From an uncultured Victivallales bacterium (lineage in GTDB: Bacteria > Verrucomicrobiota > Lentisphaeria > Oligosphaerales > JAFGRS01), in assembly GCA_903837355.1 (NCBI GenBank), contig CAILUI010000085.1, positions 1 to 62,696 of the forward strand: 62,696 nucleotides of DNA. The letters run 5' to 3'. A program made the translations under genes and the position numbers. Shown in pieces: positions 33,317 to 42,370 of this stretch (positions are counted from its first letter, which is position 1; the number at the start of each line of letters is the position of its first letter). The notes beneath the pieces were generated by a model. That model searched no databases. It saw only the letters and a program-made list of their open reading frames with translations, and was not told the DNA's origin.

Positions 33317-35023
33317 CTACTTGCCAGGACCCGCCGTGGGTGTCCCCGGCTTGGCAGCGGCCAGTTTCACGGGTTTCCAGATGCCACCGGCCAGGGCGCC
33401 GTTGTCGACGCGTACCGCGATGGTGTTCGGTTGACCGGGGCGGAAGCTGCTGGTCACGTCCACGGTGAAGGGCTTGTCCCAGCCGGTGTCCGGCGGCTCG
33501 TAGTGGCCACCGACCTTCTTGCCGTTCACCCAGACGGTGGCCAGTTCGTCGACCGCGCCGAAGCAGAGCACCAGGCGTCCCCCTTTGGGCAGGGTCAGGG
33601 CCGGCGCGTCCCAGACCAGGCGGTACCAGGCCTGGCCGATGCAGCGCACGCCCTGTTCGTCCCAGAACTTCCCGATCTCGAGGTCGCGCCACTCGCCCAC
33701 CTCGGGGCCGGGCTTCTGCCAGTCGGCGCGGTGGCCATGCTTCTCGGGATCGGCGCGGAAGCGCCAAGTCCGCGGCAGGTCGGCCACGATGTCGTGGGTG
33801 GCCCGCAGGGCGCTGAAGGTATCGTCGTCGCCGTAGCCCGGTTGCGTGGCGGCCTCCGGCACGGGGCGCTGCGGCCCGCCCCCCTTGGCCAGGCGGGCGG
33901 TGGCGCGCTCGTCATCCACGACGCGCGGAGTGCGGACACGCTGCAGCGCCTCGCGGTAGGCCGGCGGCAGTTGCTCGTTGGTCCACCACTTGGGGTGCTC
34001 GGTGTAAACCCAGACGTAGCGGTCGGCCACATCCAGAGCGCAGAAAACGGCGTACTCGAACTCCTCGGGGGTGAAGTAGTTCTGCTCCAGGTCGTCGGTG
34101 TGCCAGGCCTTGGCGCCGTAGCGGTTGTCCATCCAGATGCCAAAGCCAAGGCGGACATGCCGGCGGTACTGGCGGGGATTGCCCGTCTGCCGGGGCAGCG
34201 TCTGCAGCACGGTCTCGCGGGCGTTGACGAACTCGCGATGGGTGCGGAAGCTGTAGGCGCCCTCGAAGGCGTCTACCAGGGTGGCGCCGGCAACGGCGCC
34301 GTCGAACAGCCCATCCAAGAGGTCCTTGAGGAGGCCATAGGGAGCCTTGCTGCGGTCGCCGCCGAGGCCGGTGATGCCGTACCCGTAGGTCAGCAGGACG
34401 GTGATGTCGGGGTAGTGGCGGGAGAAGGCCTGCATCAGCGCCTGCCCACGCTCGCGCACCTTCGCCCCGTACTCCGCCAGACTGCGGCTGTCCTTGTGGG
34501 GTTGCTTACTGTAGGTAAAGAGCGGGTCCTGGTACATCTCGATATCGAACATCAGACCGCGACACCCGCCCGCGCGGGCCACCTGCCCCGCCACCTCGGC
34601 GTTGTGCAGGACCACCGCGAAGGCGCCATCGTCAAACCAGTCCACGCCCCCCGGGCAGACGTTGAAACGCAGAAAGTTCTCGGTCAGCTTCTGCACGCTG
34701 CCGTGAACCGCCTTCAGGTCGGCGATGTTGCCGGCGAAGTCGGCCAGCGCAAAGCGCCGAGCCCCCCAGCACTCCCAGGCGAAGTTGCAGGGCTTGCCGT
34801 CAGGCTGCGGTTCGGCATGAAAGATGACGCCATCGAAGCCCGAGCTGTCCATGCTCGCCGCCTGGGCGCGCATGAAGGCCGGATTGGGCTCATCCCAGCC
34901 CCACTCGATGACCTTCTTCCCAGGGTCGATACGGACCACCTGAGCCGCTTGCGGGCCCGTGTGGGCGCATCCCACCGTCAGCACCAGTGCCCCTGCCGCA
35001 GCGATCCAGCGTCGTACGTTCAT
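33317..35023 (-). CDS. Predicted lipoprotein with TIM-barrel-like core and GH2-type sugar-binding C-terminus
   Basis: 568 residues. The start (RRWIAAAGALVLTVGCAHTG) has a lipobox with Cys at about 19, so it is anchored to a membrane. The central part (SGFDGVIFHAEPQ, GCRGLMFDIEMYQD, VLLTYGYGI) resembles a glycosidase-like barrel; the DIE of FDIEMY is a candidate acid. From about residue 430 it becomes a jelly-roll of GH2 N-domain type (WYRLVWDAP, LVLCFGAVDELATVWVNGKKVG given here as FGAVDELATVWVNG), followed by VRVDNGALAGGIWKPV. No catalytic GH2 barrel follows. ATG 35023 is used because it begins the signal. It lies 10 bases upstream of the 31417-33306 gene. Confidence 0.75.
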   Translation of the reverse strand: MNVRRWIAAAGALVLTVGCAHTGPQAAQVVRIDPGKKVIEWGWDEPNPAFMRAQAASMDSSGFDGVIFHAEPQPDGKPCNFAWECWGARRFALADFAGNIADLKAVHGSVQKLTENFLRFNVCPGGVDWFDDGAFAVVLHNAEVAGQVARAGGCRGLMFDIEMYQDPLFTYSKQPHKDSRSLAEYGAKVRERGQALMQAFSRHYPDITVLLTYGYGITGLGGDRSKAPYGLLKDLLDGLFDGAVAGATLVDAFEGAYSFRTHREFVNARETVLQTLPRQTGNPRQYRRHVRLGFGIWMDNRYGAKAWHTDDLEQNYFTPEEFEYAVFCALDVADRYVWVYTEHPKWWTNEQLPPAYREALQRVRTPRVVDDERATARLAKGGGPQRPVPEAATQPGYGDDDTFSALRATHDIVADLPRTWRFRADPEKHGHRADWQKPGPEVGEWRDLEIGKFWDEQGVRCIGQAWYRLVWDAPALTLPKGGRLVLCFGAVDELATVWVNGKKVGGHYEPPDTGWDKPFTVDVTSSFRPGQPNTIAVRVDNGALAGGIWKPVKLAAAKPGTPTAGPGK

Positions 35024-35194
35024 CGCGTCCAACTCCCGCTTGGAGGACGGCCTTTGGTCGCCGGTCTTACCCACACACCGGCGACACGACAGGCTAATGT
35101 AGCACGGCAAGCGCGGCGTCCGGCCCGGCCCGGTGCGGCCGCGCGCCGGCCAGCGTCGGCAAGAGTCTGCAGGAGTGTCAAGGATATACGCGCC

Positions 35195-36148
35195 ATGAGT
35201 GTAGCCCCGGCACACGTGCTCACCGTCTGCCTGAACCCAGCTTGGCAGAAGGCGCTGTTCTTCCCGCGGCTGACGCTGGGTGCCGTCAACCGGGCCGAGC
35301 GTGCTTGTACGTCCGGAGGCGGCAAGGGCATCAACGCCGCCCGCGCCCTGCGCGTGGCCGGCATCCCGGTCAGTGTGGCGCTCTTCGCCGGCGGCCATAC
35401 CGGCGAGCTACTGCGGGCGGACCTGGCGGCGATCGGATGCGGCGCTCTCTGCGAGTGCGACGTGCCGCCAACCCGGACCTGTACGACCGTGGTCGACCTC
35501 GCGGCCGGCACCGTCACCGAACTCATCGAGCCCTCCGGTACGATCCACCCGGCCGCCGTGGCGGCACTGCGGGCGCAGATCATGGCGGCGCTGCCTGGCC
35601 TGGCCGGTGTGGCCCTGTGCGGCAGCGTTCCCCCAGGTGTGCCGGAAACGTTCTATGCCGAGGTGGCACAGGCGGCCCGGGCCGCGGGCGCACTCGTCAT
35701 CCTGGACGGCGTTAGCGGTGTCGGCGCGACCCTCGAGGCCGGTGTCGATATCCTCAAGATCAACGCTACCGAGCTGCGGATCCTGGCCAACCGCTCTGAC
35801 CTCGAGGCCGCGGCCCGGTACTGCCTTGGGCGTTACCGGGTGCGCTGGCTCGGGGTCACCGCCGGCCCCGAGGCGGCCTGGCTCTTCGGTCCGGGCGTAA
35901 CCGTACGCTACGACCTGCCCGCCCTCGCCGCCGTCCGCAGCCCCATCGGTGCCGGTGACTGCGCCACCGGCATCCTCCTGGGACGCTGCGCCGGCACCGA
36001 CCGCGGCCGCGACACCCTGATCGCGGCCTTTGCCGCGGCCCTGGCGGCGGCTTCGGCATCCTGCCTCACCGACCTCCCAGCCCTCTTTGTTCCGGCCCAG
36101 GCAGCCGACCTCCAGGCGCACCTCCGCTGGACCCTCACCGAGTGCTGA
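35195..36148 (+). CDS. PfkB-family hexose(-phosphate) kinase (1-phosphofructokinase / tagatose-6-phosphate kinase type)
   Basis: 317 residues. It begins HVLTVCLNPAWQKALFF, like FruK/LacC (TVTLNPAxDK). The GGGKGINAARAL segment is the sugar-binding signature. The C-terminal SPIGAGDCATGILLG is the PfkB anion-hole motif with the catalytic Asp in GAGD. It probably phosphorylates fructose-1-phosphate or tagatose-6-phosphate with ATP. ATG 35195 has AAGGAT nine bases upstream. It is divergent from the lipoprotein and glycosidase genes and precedes ackA by 202 bases, so it may link sugar uptake to fermentation. Confidence 0.85.
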   Translation: MSVAPAHVLTVCLNPAWQKALFFPRLTLGAVNRAERACTSGGGKGINAARALRVAGIPVSVALFAGGHTGELLRADLAAIGCGALCECDVPPTRTCTTVVDLAAGTVTELIEPSGTIHPAAVAALRAQIMAALPGLAGVALCGSVPPGVPETFYAEVAQAARAAGALVILDGVSGVGATLEAGVDILKINATELRILANRSDLEAAARYCLGRYRVRWLGVTAGPEAAWLFGPGVTVRYDLPALAAVRSPIGAGDCATGILLGRCAGTDRGRDTLIAAFAAALAAASASCLTDLPALFVPAQAADLQAHLRWTLTEC

Positions 36149-36350
36149 TCCCACGCCCGACCGGAGACGCCGCGCCGAGGATTCCGAAACACCCCCGCGG
36201 AATTCCCCAAGCTGGTAGGCAGCCGCACGATCATGATCTATACTACCCAGTCAAGAGCCTGGGGTTTGGTGTCGTCAGAGTGCGACCACGGGCCGCGGGG
36301 GGCGACGCGGAGGGCGCGCCATCCTGGCCCTGCGCACCGGGAGTTAGGCC

Positions 36351-37553
36351 GTGAAGATCCTGGTTGTCAACGCGGGCAGTTCCTCGCTTAAGTTCACCGT
36401 CTTCGGGATGGAGAACGGTCAGCACACCATGCTGGCTAAGGGTAACATCGAGCGCATCGGCCTGCAGCGCCCCAATTTCATCTACCAGCGGGCTGGAGCC
36501 GACAAGGAGGAGACGCAGGTCGAGGTCAAAGACCACGCCGACGCCCTCAAAGCCCTCTGCGCCAAACTGGTCGATCCCGCCGTCGGCATCCTGCATGAAC
36601 TCGCTGAGATTACGGCCATCGGGCATCGCGTCGTCCACGGCGGCGAGAAGTTCACGGCACCCGCCGTCGTCACCGCCGAGGTCAAGGACAGCATCCGCGC
36701 ATGCGCCGTCCTGGCACCGTTGCACAACCCGCCAAACCTGGTCGGTATCGAGGCCTGCCAACAGGTATTCCCGGGCACGCCGAACGTGGCCGTGTTCGAC
36801 ACGGCCTTCCACCAGACCATGCCTCCATCCAGCTATCTGTACGCCATCCCGCGCGACCTCTATGAAAAGCACCACATCCGCAAGTACGGCTTCCACGGCA
36901 CCTCGCATAAGTACGTCTATGCCGCCACCTGCGAATTCCTCGGCCTCGACCCGGCCCGCGCCCGCTTGATCACCTGTCACCTCGGTAACGGCGGCAGCGT
37001 GGCCGCCGTGCGCGGCGGCAAGGTCCTCGATACCACCATGGGCATGACCCCCCTCGCCGGCCTGGTGATGGGCACCCGCAGCGGCGATCTCGATGCGGGG
37101 GTGGTGCTGTACATGATCAAGAACCTGGGCATGAGCGCCGAAGCAGTGGATGCCCTCCTCAACAAGAAGAGCGGCCTGGCCGGCCTCGCCGACGGCAAGA
37201 GCGACATGCGTGATATCATCAGTGCGGCACAGCATGGCGACGCCCACGCCCAACAGGCCTTCGATTGCTTCACCCACCGCCTGACCGCCTATATCGGCGC
37301 CTACTTCGTCGTGCTGCAGGGCGCCGACGCCGTCGTCCTGACCGGCGGTATCGGCGAAAACAGCAGCGTGGTGCGCGCCGCACTCATCGAGCCGCTTGGG
37401 GTCCTGGGCTGCTTCCTGGAGCAGAGCGCGAACTCGGTCATGGGCAAGGCCGCCGTCGTCAGTACGCCCGAGAGCACGATGAAGGCGGTCGTGATGCCGA
37501 CGAACGAAGAGCTGATGATCGCGATCGAAGCACAGCAGGTGTTGGTGGGCTGA
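36351..37553 (+). CDS. Acetate kinase AckA
   Basis: 400 residues, normal length. The start MKILVVNAGSSSLKF is the classic ATPase signature, and GFHGTSHKYV and CHLGNGGSVAAV are the other acetate kinase motifs. The GGIGENSSVVR segment forms the nucleotide site. It converts acetyl phosphate plus ADP to acetate plus ATP. The GTG at 36351 has GGGAG nine bases upstream. The pta gene follows 52 bases later, so they form the acetate/ATP pathway together. Confidence 0.97.
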   Translation: MKILVVNAGSSSLKFTVFGMENGQHTMLAKGNIERIGLQRPNFIYQRAGADKEETQVEVKDHADALKALCAKLVDPAVGILHELAEITAIGHRVVHGGEKFTAPAVVTAEVKDSIRACAVLAPLHNPPNLVGIEACQQVFPGTPNVAVFDTAFHQTMPPSSYLYAIPRDLYEKHHIRKYGFHGTSHKYVYAATCEFLGLDPARARLITCHLGNGGSVAAVRGGKVLDTTMGMTPLAGLVMGTRSGDLDAGVVLYMIKNLGMSAEAVDALLNKKSGLAGLADGKSDMRDIISAAQHGDAHAQQAFDCFTHRLTAYIGAYFVVLQGADAVVLTGGIGENSSVVRAALIEPLGVLGCFLEQSANSVMGKAAVVSTPESTMKAVVMPTNEELMIAIEAQQVLVG

Positions 37554-37605
37554 CGACCGTCTGCGCGTGAGCCCTGACCCATAACCGAAAGCGAGGATGC
37601 TTGCC

Positions 37606-38634
37606 ATGGCGCTGCTGGACACCCTGATCCCCAAAGCAAAGGCGGCTGGATTAACGCTGGTGTTGCCGGAGGGCAATGACCCGCGTGTTATGGCCGCGGC
37701 AGCGACGATCGCTCAGAAAGGCATCGCCCGCAAAGTGATCGTCCTGGCTACCCCGGACGAGGCTCAGGAGTCGCAGGCCAAAGCCGGAGTCTGTTTCTGC
37801 GGGCTGGACGTCGAGGTCCTCAACTGGCTCGCGGCGCCGCCGGCCCTCAGCGAACGCCTGGCCGGCATTTTCTATGAACGCCGGAAGGCCAAGGGCGCGA
37901 CCCCGGACGACGCCCGCAAGGCGCTCCAGAACCGCCTGAACTTTGGTAACCTGATGCTCAATGCCGGCCTGGTGCAGGGCATGGTCGCCGGCTCGCTCGC
38001 TTCCACGCCCGACATGCTGCGCGCCGCCTTTACCTGCCTCGGTACCGCCAAAGGCATCAAGATCGCCAGCAGCTTCTTCATCATGGATCTCCCCAAGCCG
38101 GCGCCCAACGGCGAACCGGTCCTGTTCTATGCCGACTGCGGCGTCAATCCCAATCCCACCGCCGAGGAATTGGTCGATATCGCCATCTGCACCATCAAGA
38201 GCCATAAAGCCATCATGGGCGGTGACCAGCGGGTCGCCTTCCTGTCGTTTTCCACGAAGGGCAGCGCCAAGCACGAGTTGGTGGACAAGATGGTGAAAGC
38301 GACCGAACTGACCCGCGCGCGGGTGGCGGAGTTGGGGCTGCAGGATGTACTGGTCGACGGCGAATTGCAGGCGGACTCGGCGCTGGTACCGAAGGTCGGT
38401 GCCAGCAAGGCGCCCGGCAGCCCCGTCGCCGGCAAGGCAAACATCCTCATCTTCCCCGACCTGCAGGCGGGCAACATCTGCTACAAGATCACCGAACGCC
38501 TGGCCGACGCCATGGCCTATGGACCCATCTTGCAGGGCACCGCCAAGCCGGTCAATGACCTCAGCCGCGGCTGCAGCGCGGACGACATCGTCGGCGTCGC
38601 CGCCATCACCGTCTGCCAAGCCATGGTGCCGTGA
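37606..38634 (+). CDS. Phosphate acetyltransferase Pta
   Basis: 342 residues, matching the short single-domain Pta. NFGNLMLNAGLVQGMVAGSLAST (given as LMLNAGLVQGMVAG) and TAKGIKIASSFFIMD are typical of the PTA/PTB family. The DCGVNPNPTAEEL, VAFLSFSTKGSAKHE and ILIFPDLQAGNICYK segments are the conserved active-site regions. It makes acetyl phosphate from acetyl-CoA. ATG 37606 has GAGG nine bases upstream; ATG 37597 abuts that site and is unlikely. Its stop overlaps the next gene by four bases. Confidence 0.95.
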   Translation: MALLDTLIPKAKAAGLTLVLPEGNDPRVMAAAATIAQKGIARKVIVLATPDEAQESQAKAGVCFCGLDVEVLNWLAAPPALSERLAGIFYERRKAKGATPDDARKALQNRLNFGNLMLNAGLVQGMVAGSLASTPDMLRAAFTCLGTAKGIKIASSFFIMDLPKPAPNGEPVLFYADCGVNPNPTAEELVDIAICTIKSHKAIMGGDQRVAFLSFSTKGSAKHELVDKMVKATELTRARVAELGLQDVLVDGELQADSALVPKVGASKAPGSPVAGKANILIFPDLQAGNICYKITERLADAMAYGPILQGTAKPVNDLSRGCSADDIVGVAAITVCQAMVP

Positions 38635-40187
38635 CGCCGATGCCGCTCTCCACGACAGCTTGGGCCGCGGTAGTCACGGTGATGCTGGGGTCGACGAGCC
38701 CCGGCGGGGAACCGGAGGATCGTATGCGCAACCTGTTCGTGATCAACGAGGACGACAGCCACTTCTTCGGCACGCGGCCACCCGAGCAGATGACCCTGGC
38801 CGGCTTGCAGAACTTCATCGACCAGTACGCCGGCACGGCGGTGACGCATCTCTTCCTCTGCCCCAACGCGATGCGGGCCAGTTTCCGCAGCCGGACCCGC
38901 GAGGCGATCTGGGATCCCGTCGACGGCAAAGAGCCGACAGACCGCTGGCCGGCGAATGGCAAGCGCCTGGCCGAGGCCGGCCTCGATCCCTATGCCATCT
39001 GGATCGCGCGCTGCCGGGAGAAGGAGATCTCGCCGTGGCTGTCGATGCGGATGAACGACCTGCACAACGCCGACACCACCAGCAACTACCTGCACTCGAG
39101 CTTCTGGCGCCTACACCCCGAGTTCTGGCGCGTCCCCAACGGCTCCGGCTCACCCTGGACCAACCGGGCCCTGAACTACGTCCATGCCGAGGTGCGCCGG
39201 CACCAGATGGACTTCGTCGACGAACTGCTGGAACGCTACGATGCGGACGGCCTGGAACTGGACTGGATGCGCTTCGGCTACCACCTCACGCCCGGCCGGG
39301 AACGCGAGGAGGGCCAGGTGCTGACGGCCTTCGTGCGCGACGTCCGCAGTCGCGTCGACGCCTGGTCCGCCAAGCGCGGCCACCGCATCCGTCTGGCCGC
39401 GCGCGTCCCGGCGCACCCCGACGCCGCGGCCGGCCTGGGGATGGACGGCGTACAGTGGGCCCGCGAAGGGCTGGTGGATCTGCTCGTACCCTGTCCGTTC
39501 TGGACCACCTCGGACTTCGATATTCCGGTCGAACTCTGGTACGAGCGCCTGGGTGACGCCGCGGCCCGGGTGACGGTGGCCCCGGGGCTGGAGTTCAACG
39601 CCCGGCCCTGGCCGGCGGGGGCCGCCGTGGCCAACGACCTGGAGGCGGCCCGCGGCTTTGCCGCCGCCTGCCGGCAGCGCGGCGCCGATAGCCTCTACCT
39701 GTTCAACTGGATGGACAGTGAGACGCGCCCCGTCGGCGAGGACGACTACGCACGCCTGCTGCGCGAGGGGCTGGGCGCCGACGAGGTACGCAAAGGCCCC
39801 CGTCGGCACCCGGTCTGCTTCCGTGATACCGTGCCGGCAGGTTTCCCTAACGGGGTCTGCCTGCCCGTGGAAGGACCCGCCGGCGGCTCGTTCCGCCTCC
39901 ACCTGGGACCACGCCCCACCACCGGGAGCCTCTGGGCCGTGGTCGGCCTGGCCCAGCGCGAAGGGGTCGCCACGGCCAGCCTGACCGGCACCCTGAACAG
40001 CACGACCCTCGGTCCGGCGCAACCCGTGAGCGAGATCTCGCACTTCGGCGGCGGTACGGTCCACGCCCTGAAGCTCGCCGCACCCCTGGCCGCGATGCGC
40101 GAAGGCAGCAACGAACTCGTCCTCCAGCAACCCGCCGGGGAACCGGCCCAGCAACTGGTCTGGGTGGAAATCCGCATCGAGCCCTGA
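38631..40187 (+). CDS. Family-10-like glycosyl hydrolase (GHL10/DUF187-type)
   Basis: 518 residues. A (beta/alpha)8 glycosidase-like chain: VTHLFLCPNAMRASF, SPWLSMRMNDLHN, VDELLERYDADGLELDWMRF (the Glu/Asp pair in GLELDW is the likely catalytic centre), VDLLVPCPFW, and YLFNWMDSE. This is the layout of GHL10/DUF187-like proteins. The C-terminus (about 390-518) adds a beta-sandwich (GGSFRLHLGPRP, HALKLAAPL). There is no clear signal peptide, although residues 5-20 are weakly hydrophobic. The GTG at 38631 overlaps the pta stop, so it is co-transcribed with ackA-pta. The substrate is unknown. Confidence 0.75.
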   Translation: MTPMPLSTTAWAAVVTVMLGSTSPGGEPEDRMRNLFVINEDDSHFFGTRPPEQMTLAGLQNFIDQYAGTAVTHLFLCPNAMRASFRSRTREAIWDPVDGKEPTDRWPANGKRLAEAGLDPYAIWIARCREKEISPWLSMRMNDLHNADTTSNYLHSSFWRLHPEFWRVPNGSGSPWTNRALNYVHAEVRRHQMDFVDELLERYDADGLELDWMRFGYHLTPGREREEGQVLTAFVRDVRSRVDAWSAKRGHRIRLAARVPAHPDAAAGLGMDGVQWAREGLVDLLVPCPFWTTSDFDIPVELWYERLGDAAARVTVAPGLEFNARPWPAGAAVANDLEAARGFAAACRQRGADSLYLFNWMDSETRPVGEDDYARLLREGLGADEVRKGPRRHPVCFRDTVPAGFPNGVCLPVEGPAGGSFRLHLGPRPTTGSLWAVVGLAQREGVATASLTGTLNSTTLGPAQPVSEISHFGGGTVHALKLAAPLAAMREGSNELVLQQPAGEPAQQLVWVEIRIEP

Positions 40188-40208
40188 GCGACCCCGACCC
40201 GTCTTCTC

Positions 40209-40325
40209 CTGGAGGGCGAAGCTCCCCGGGTCCTGCGGACGGCTGGTACTGCAGGCGCTGAGCCGTCTTCCTCCACCGACCCGTCACCCCGGCCCGTCTC
40301 CTGGAGGGCGGAACTCCGCCTGGGC
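40209..40325 (+). repeat. Two partial copies of the dispersed GGAGGGCGAAGCTCC element
   Basis: CTGGAGGGCGAAGCTCCCCGGG at 40209-40230 (given whole here as CTGGAGGGCGAAGC plus TCCCCGGG) and a diverged copy at 40301-40325. The second copy lies in the 3' end of the small membrane-protein gene, so that gene's last residues come from the repeat. Confidence 0.75.
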
Positions 40326-40619
40326 CGCACGGCGCCCCCGCCGCAGATGCAGGATCGCCCGGTGCCGACGGCGCCGGCGGAAGACCTCGCGGGCGCGGAC
40401 GACCCCCGCTTTGCCCGTGATCAGCAGCCCAACCCCAAACAGGACCCAGGAGAAGGCATAGACAGCCACGCCCGCCCAGGCCCAGCGCGGCTCGCCGTGG
40501 GCGGCCGCCATCCCCCCGCAGACCAGCAAACCCAGCCAGCCCAGAGGGACATTCAGCGCTACCAGGGCAACGCCCACGGTGAACAGGACACGATGTCGTT
40601 GGGGATCGACGTGGCGCAC
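40284..40619 (-). CDS. Small two-TM membrane protein, unknown function
   Basis: 111 residues. Two TM helices (about 12-38, LFTVGVALVALNVPLGWLG; and about 47-67, WAWAGVAVYAFSWVLFGVG), a basic cytoplasmic loop (RRRRRHR), and a Gly/Pro-rich end that overlaps a dispersed repeat copy. The GTG at 40619 is six bases from the upstream enzyme stop; the stop TGA is part of a GAGG site, so translation is coupled. It is probably in an operon with the enolase-superfamily gene. No family is recognised; it could be a truncated transporter accessory or an unrelated small protein. Confidence 0.6.
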   Translation of the reverse strand: MRHVDPQRHRVLFTVGVALVALNVPLGWLGLLVCGGMAAAHGEPRWAWAGVAVYAFSWVLFGVGLLITGKAGVVRAREVFRRRRRHRAILHLRRGRRAAQAEFRPPGDGPG

Positions 40620-40625
40620 AGAACC

Positions 40626-41927
40626 TCAACGTTTGGCAAAGACCAGATCCAGGTAGTGCGCGGCGTCCTGCAGGATGCCGCCCGACTCGGCGAAGAAGCG
40701 CTCATCCAACCGGAAGCAGCCACGCTGGACCTGGGTCCACGGGGCGCCGGCGGCCGGGTGGTAACTCTGCATCGCCGGCCAGTGAGCATAGTTCTGATGG
40801 CCATTGGTCTCTACCACGCCGATCGTCATGCCGGGCAACGGCGCCAGGCGCGCCGCGACGGTCTTGTTCCAGTCGACCTGGAGGGGGCCGACGGTCAGGT
40901 CGGCGCAGAACATCGGGATGCCGGCACGCTGCGCCACGTCGGCGATCCGGAGGGTCATGCTGAGAGTCTTGGCGATGGGTTTCAGCGCGATCGCACCGTA
41001 GCCCAGTCCAATGCGCTGCGCGACATCGTGGTCGCAGTGCGCGCTCTCGTCCGCGGCGATACGGACCCCCAGGTCGCCCACCGGCACCGTGTACTCCTCG
41101 GGGAAGGGCTCCTCGATGATCGCGATCTGCTCGAAGGCACCGATCTTTCGGCAGTGGTCGAGGAAGCGCTGCAGACGGTCCTTGCTGTCGTAACGACCAT
41201 TGGCGTCGAAGTAGTACGGGATCTTGCCGTTCTGCGTATAGGGCGTCTCACGCTGACCGATGGCCTTGTGGATGGCCTCGACCCGGGCCATGTCCCAGCG
41301 CAGCATCTTCTCCCGGTCCCCATCCTTGTCGGGATCGGAGCCGATCTTGACCTTGAGGAAGAAGAAGCCGTCCTCCACGTGCTGCACGATTTCCGTCAGC
41401 GGGATGGCGTAGGCCATCAGCGGAATGCAGGCCACGCACCCGTGCCGGTGGCTCAGCGCGCCGCGGTAGCGCGCCGGGACCATCTCATCGAAGCTCGTGA
41501 AGCCGTTCTCGCGAGCGTACAGCACCCAGGCAGCGGCATCAACGCCCACCAGCGCGTTGAGGGCAAAGGTCAGCCGCAGGTCAGGCTTGCAGGTGATGGC
41601 CTTGCCGTACTCATGGACTTCGGGCAGGAGGCGGTCGAGGAGGTCAAACGGCGTCTCGAAGGTCATCCCCTGGGCGCGGCGCAGGGCGAACTCGGTCATG
41701 GCGAACATCAGGCTGTTGCCGGCAGCCTCGGAGGTGCGCGCGAAGAGCTCGGCGTCGGACCAGAGCACACTCTGGGCGCTGACCGCGGCGGCACGCTCGC
41801 CCGAACTGGACTGCAGGCCCGCGATGGCCTGCCAGATCTCACTCATGTAACCGCCCTTGAAGCCGAAGGGCCGAACCATGGGCTCGCGCTCGAAGTTGGC
41901 GTTGACGTGGGCGAGGGTCACACTCAT
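40626..41927 (-). CDS. Enolase-superfamily enzyme (muconate-lactonizing / dipeptide-epimerase-like)
   Basis: 433 residues. The barrel shows the K-x-K acid/base motif (FFLKVKIG), then metal ligands Asp (PYYFDANGRYD), Glu (IIEEPFPEE) and Asp/Glu (IAADESAH), and a second Lys in IALKPIAKT. These are the residues of the muconate-lactonizing subgroup (MLE, AEE epimerases). The reaction is a proton abstraction next to a carboxylate; the substrate is not predictable from sequence. ATG 41927 has AAGGA about eight bases upstream. It lies after a repeat-rich spacer (41928-42370) and is followed at once by the small membrane protein gene. Confidence 0.85.
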   Translation of the reverse strand: MSVTLAHVNANFEREPMVRPFGFKGGYMSEIWQAIAGLQSSSGERAAAVSAQSVLWSDAELFARTSEAAGNSLMFAMTEFALRRAQGMTFETPFDLLDRLLPEVHEYGKAITCKPDLRLTFALNALVGVDAAAWVLYARENGFTSFDEMVPARYRGALSHRHGCVACIPLMAYAIPLTEIVQHVEDGFFFLKVKIGSDPDKDGDREKMLRWDMARVEAIHKAIGQRETPYTQNGKIPYYFDANGRYDSKDRLQRFLDHCRKIGAFEQIAIIEEPFPEEYTVPVGDLGVRIAADESAHCDHDVAQRIGLGYGAIALKPIAKTLSMTLRIADVAQRAGIPMFCADLTVGPLQVDWNKTVAARLAPLPGMTIGVVETNGHQNYAHWPAMQSYHPAAGAPWTQVQRGCFRLDERFFAESGGILQDAAHYLDLVFAKR

Positions 41928-42039
41928 GACTGCGGTCCTTGCTGCTTGGGTTGGCGCCGGCCGCGCCACCCCCCGGAGGTGCACCTGACCGCACAACATA
42001 GACTCGCGACGCCTGCCGGCCAATACGGCGGAACCCGTA

Positions 42040-42345
42040 GACACTCCGGACGGGCTGAACACCCTGGACACCCTGGAGGGCGAAGCTCCCCAGGGGCGAA
42101 CGCCCCGCTGAGCCGTGTGCCGCCCCAGACGCCCCAGACGCCCCAGACGCCCTGGACGCCCTGGACGCCCCGGACACCCTGGACACCCTGGAGGGCGAAG
42201 CTCCACAGGGGCGAACGCCCCGCTGAGCCGTGCGCCGCCCCAGACGCCCTGGACGCCCCAGACGCCCTGGACGCCCTGGACACCCTGGAGGGCGAAGCTC
42301 CACAGGGGCGAACGCCCCGCTGAGCCGTGTGCCGCCCCAGACGCC
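42040..42345 (+). repeat. Array of dispersed GGAGGGCGAAGCTCC elements with CTGGACGCC linkers
   Basis: Three full copies of part A of the dispersed element lie at 42073-42115, 42188-42230 and 42285-42327, joined by CTGGACGCC/CAGACGCC words in about 9-base steps. This fills most of the 443-base spacer between the enolase-superfamily gene (start 41927) and the kinase-FGE gene (stop 42371). No gene is seen here. Confidence 0.9.
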
Positions 42346-42370
42346 CTGGACAACCCGCCTACCGGCTTCC

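Noticed and set aside
42040..42345. CRISPR-like array between enolase-superfamily and kinase genes
   Set aside because: The spacers are themselves repeated CTGGACGCC words; the unit is the dispersed intergenic element.
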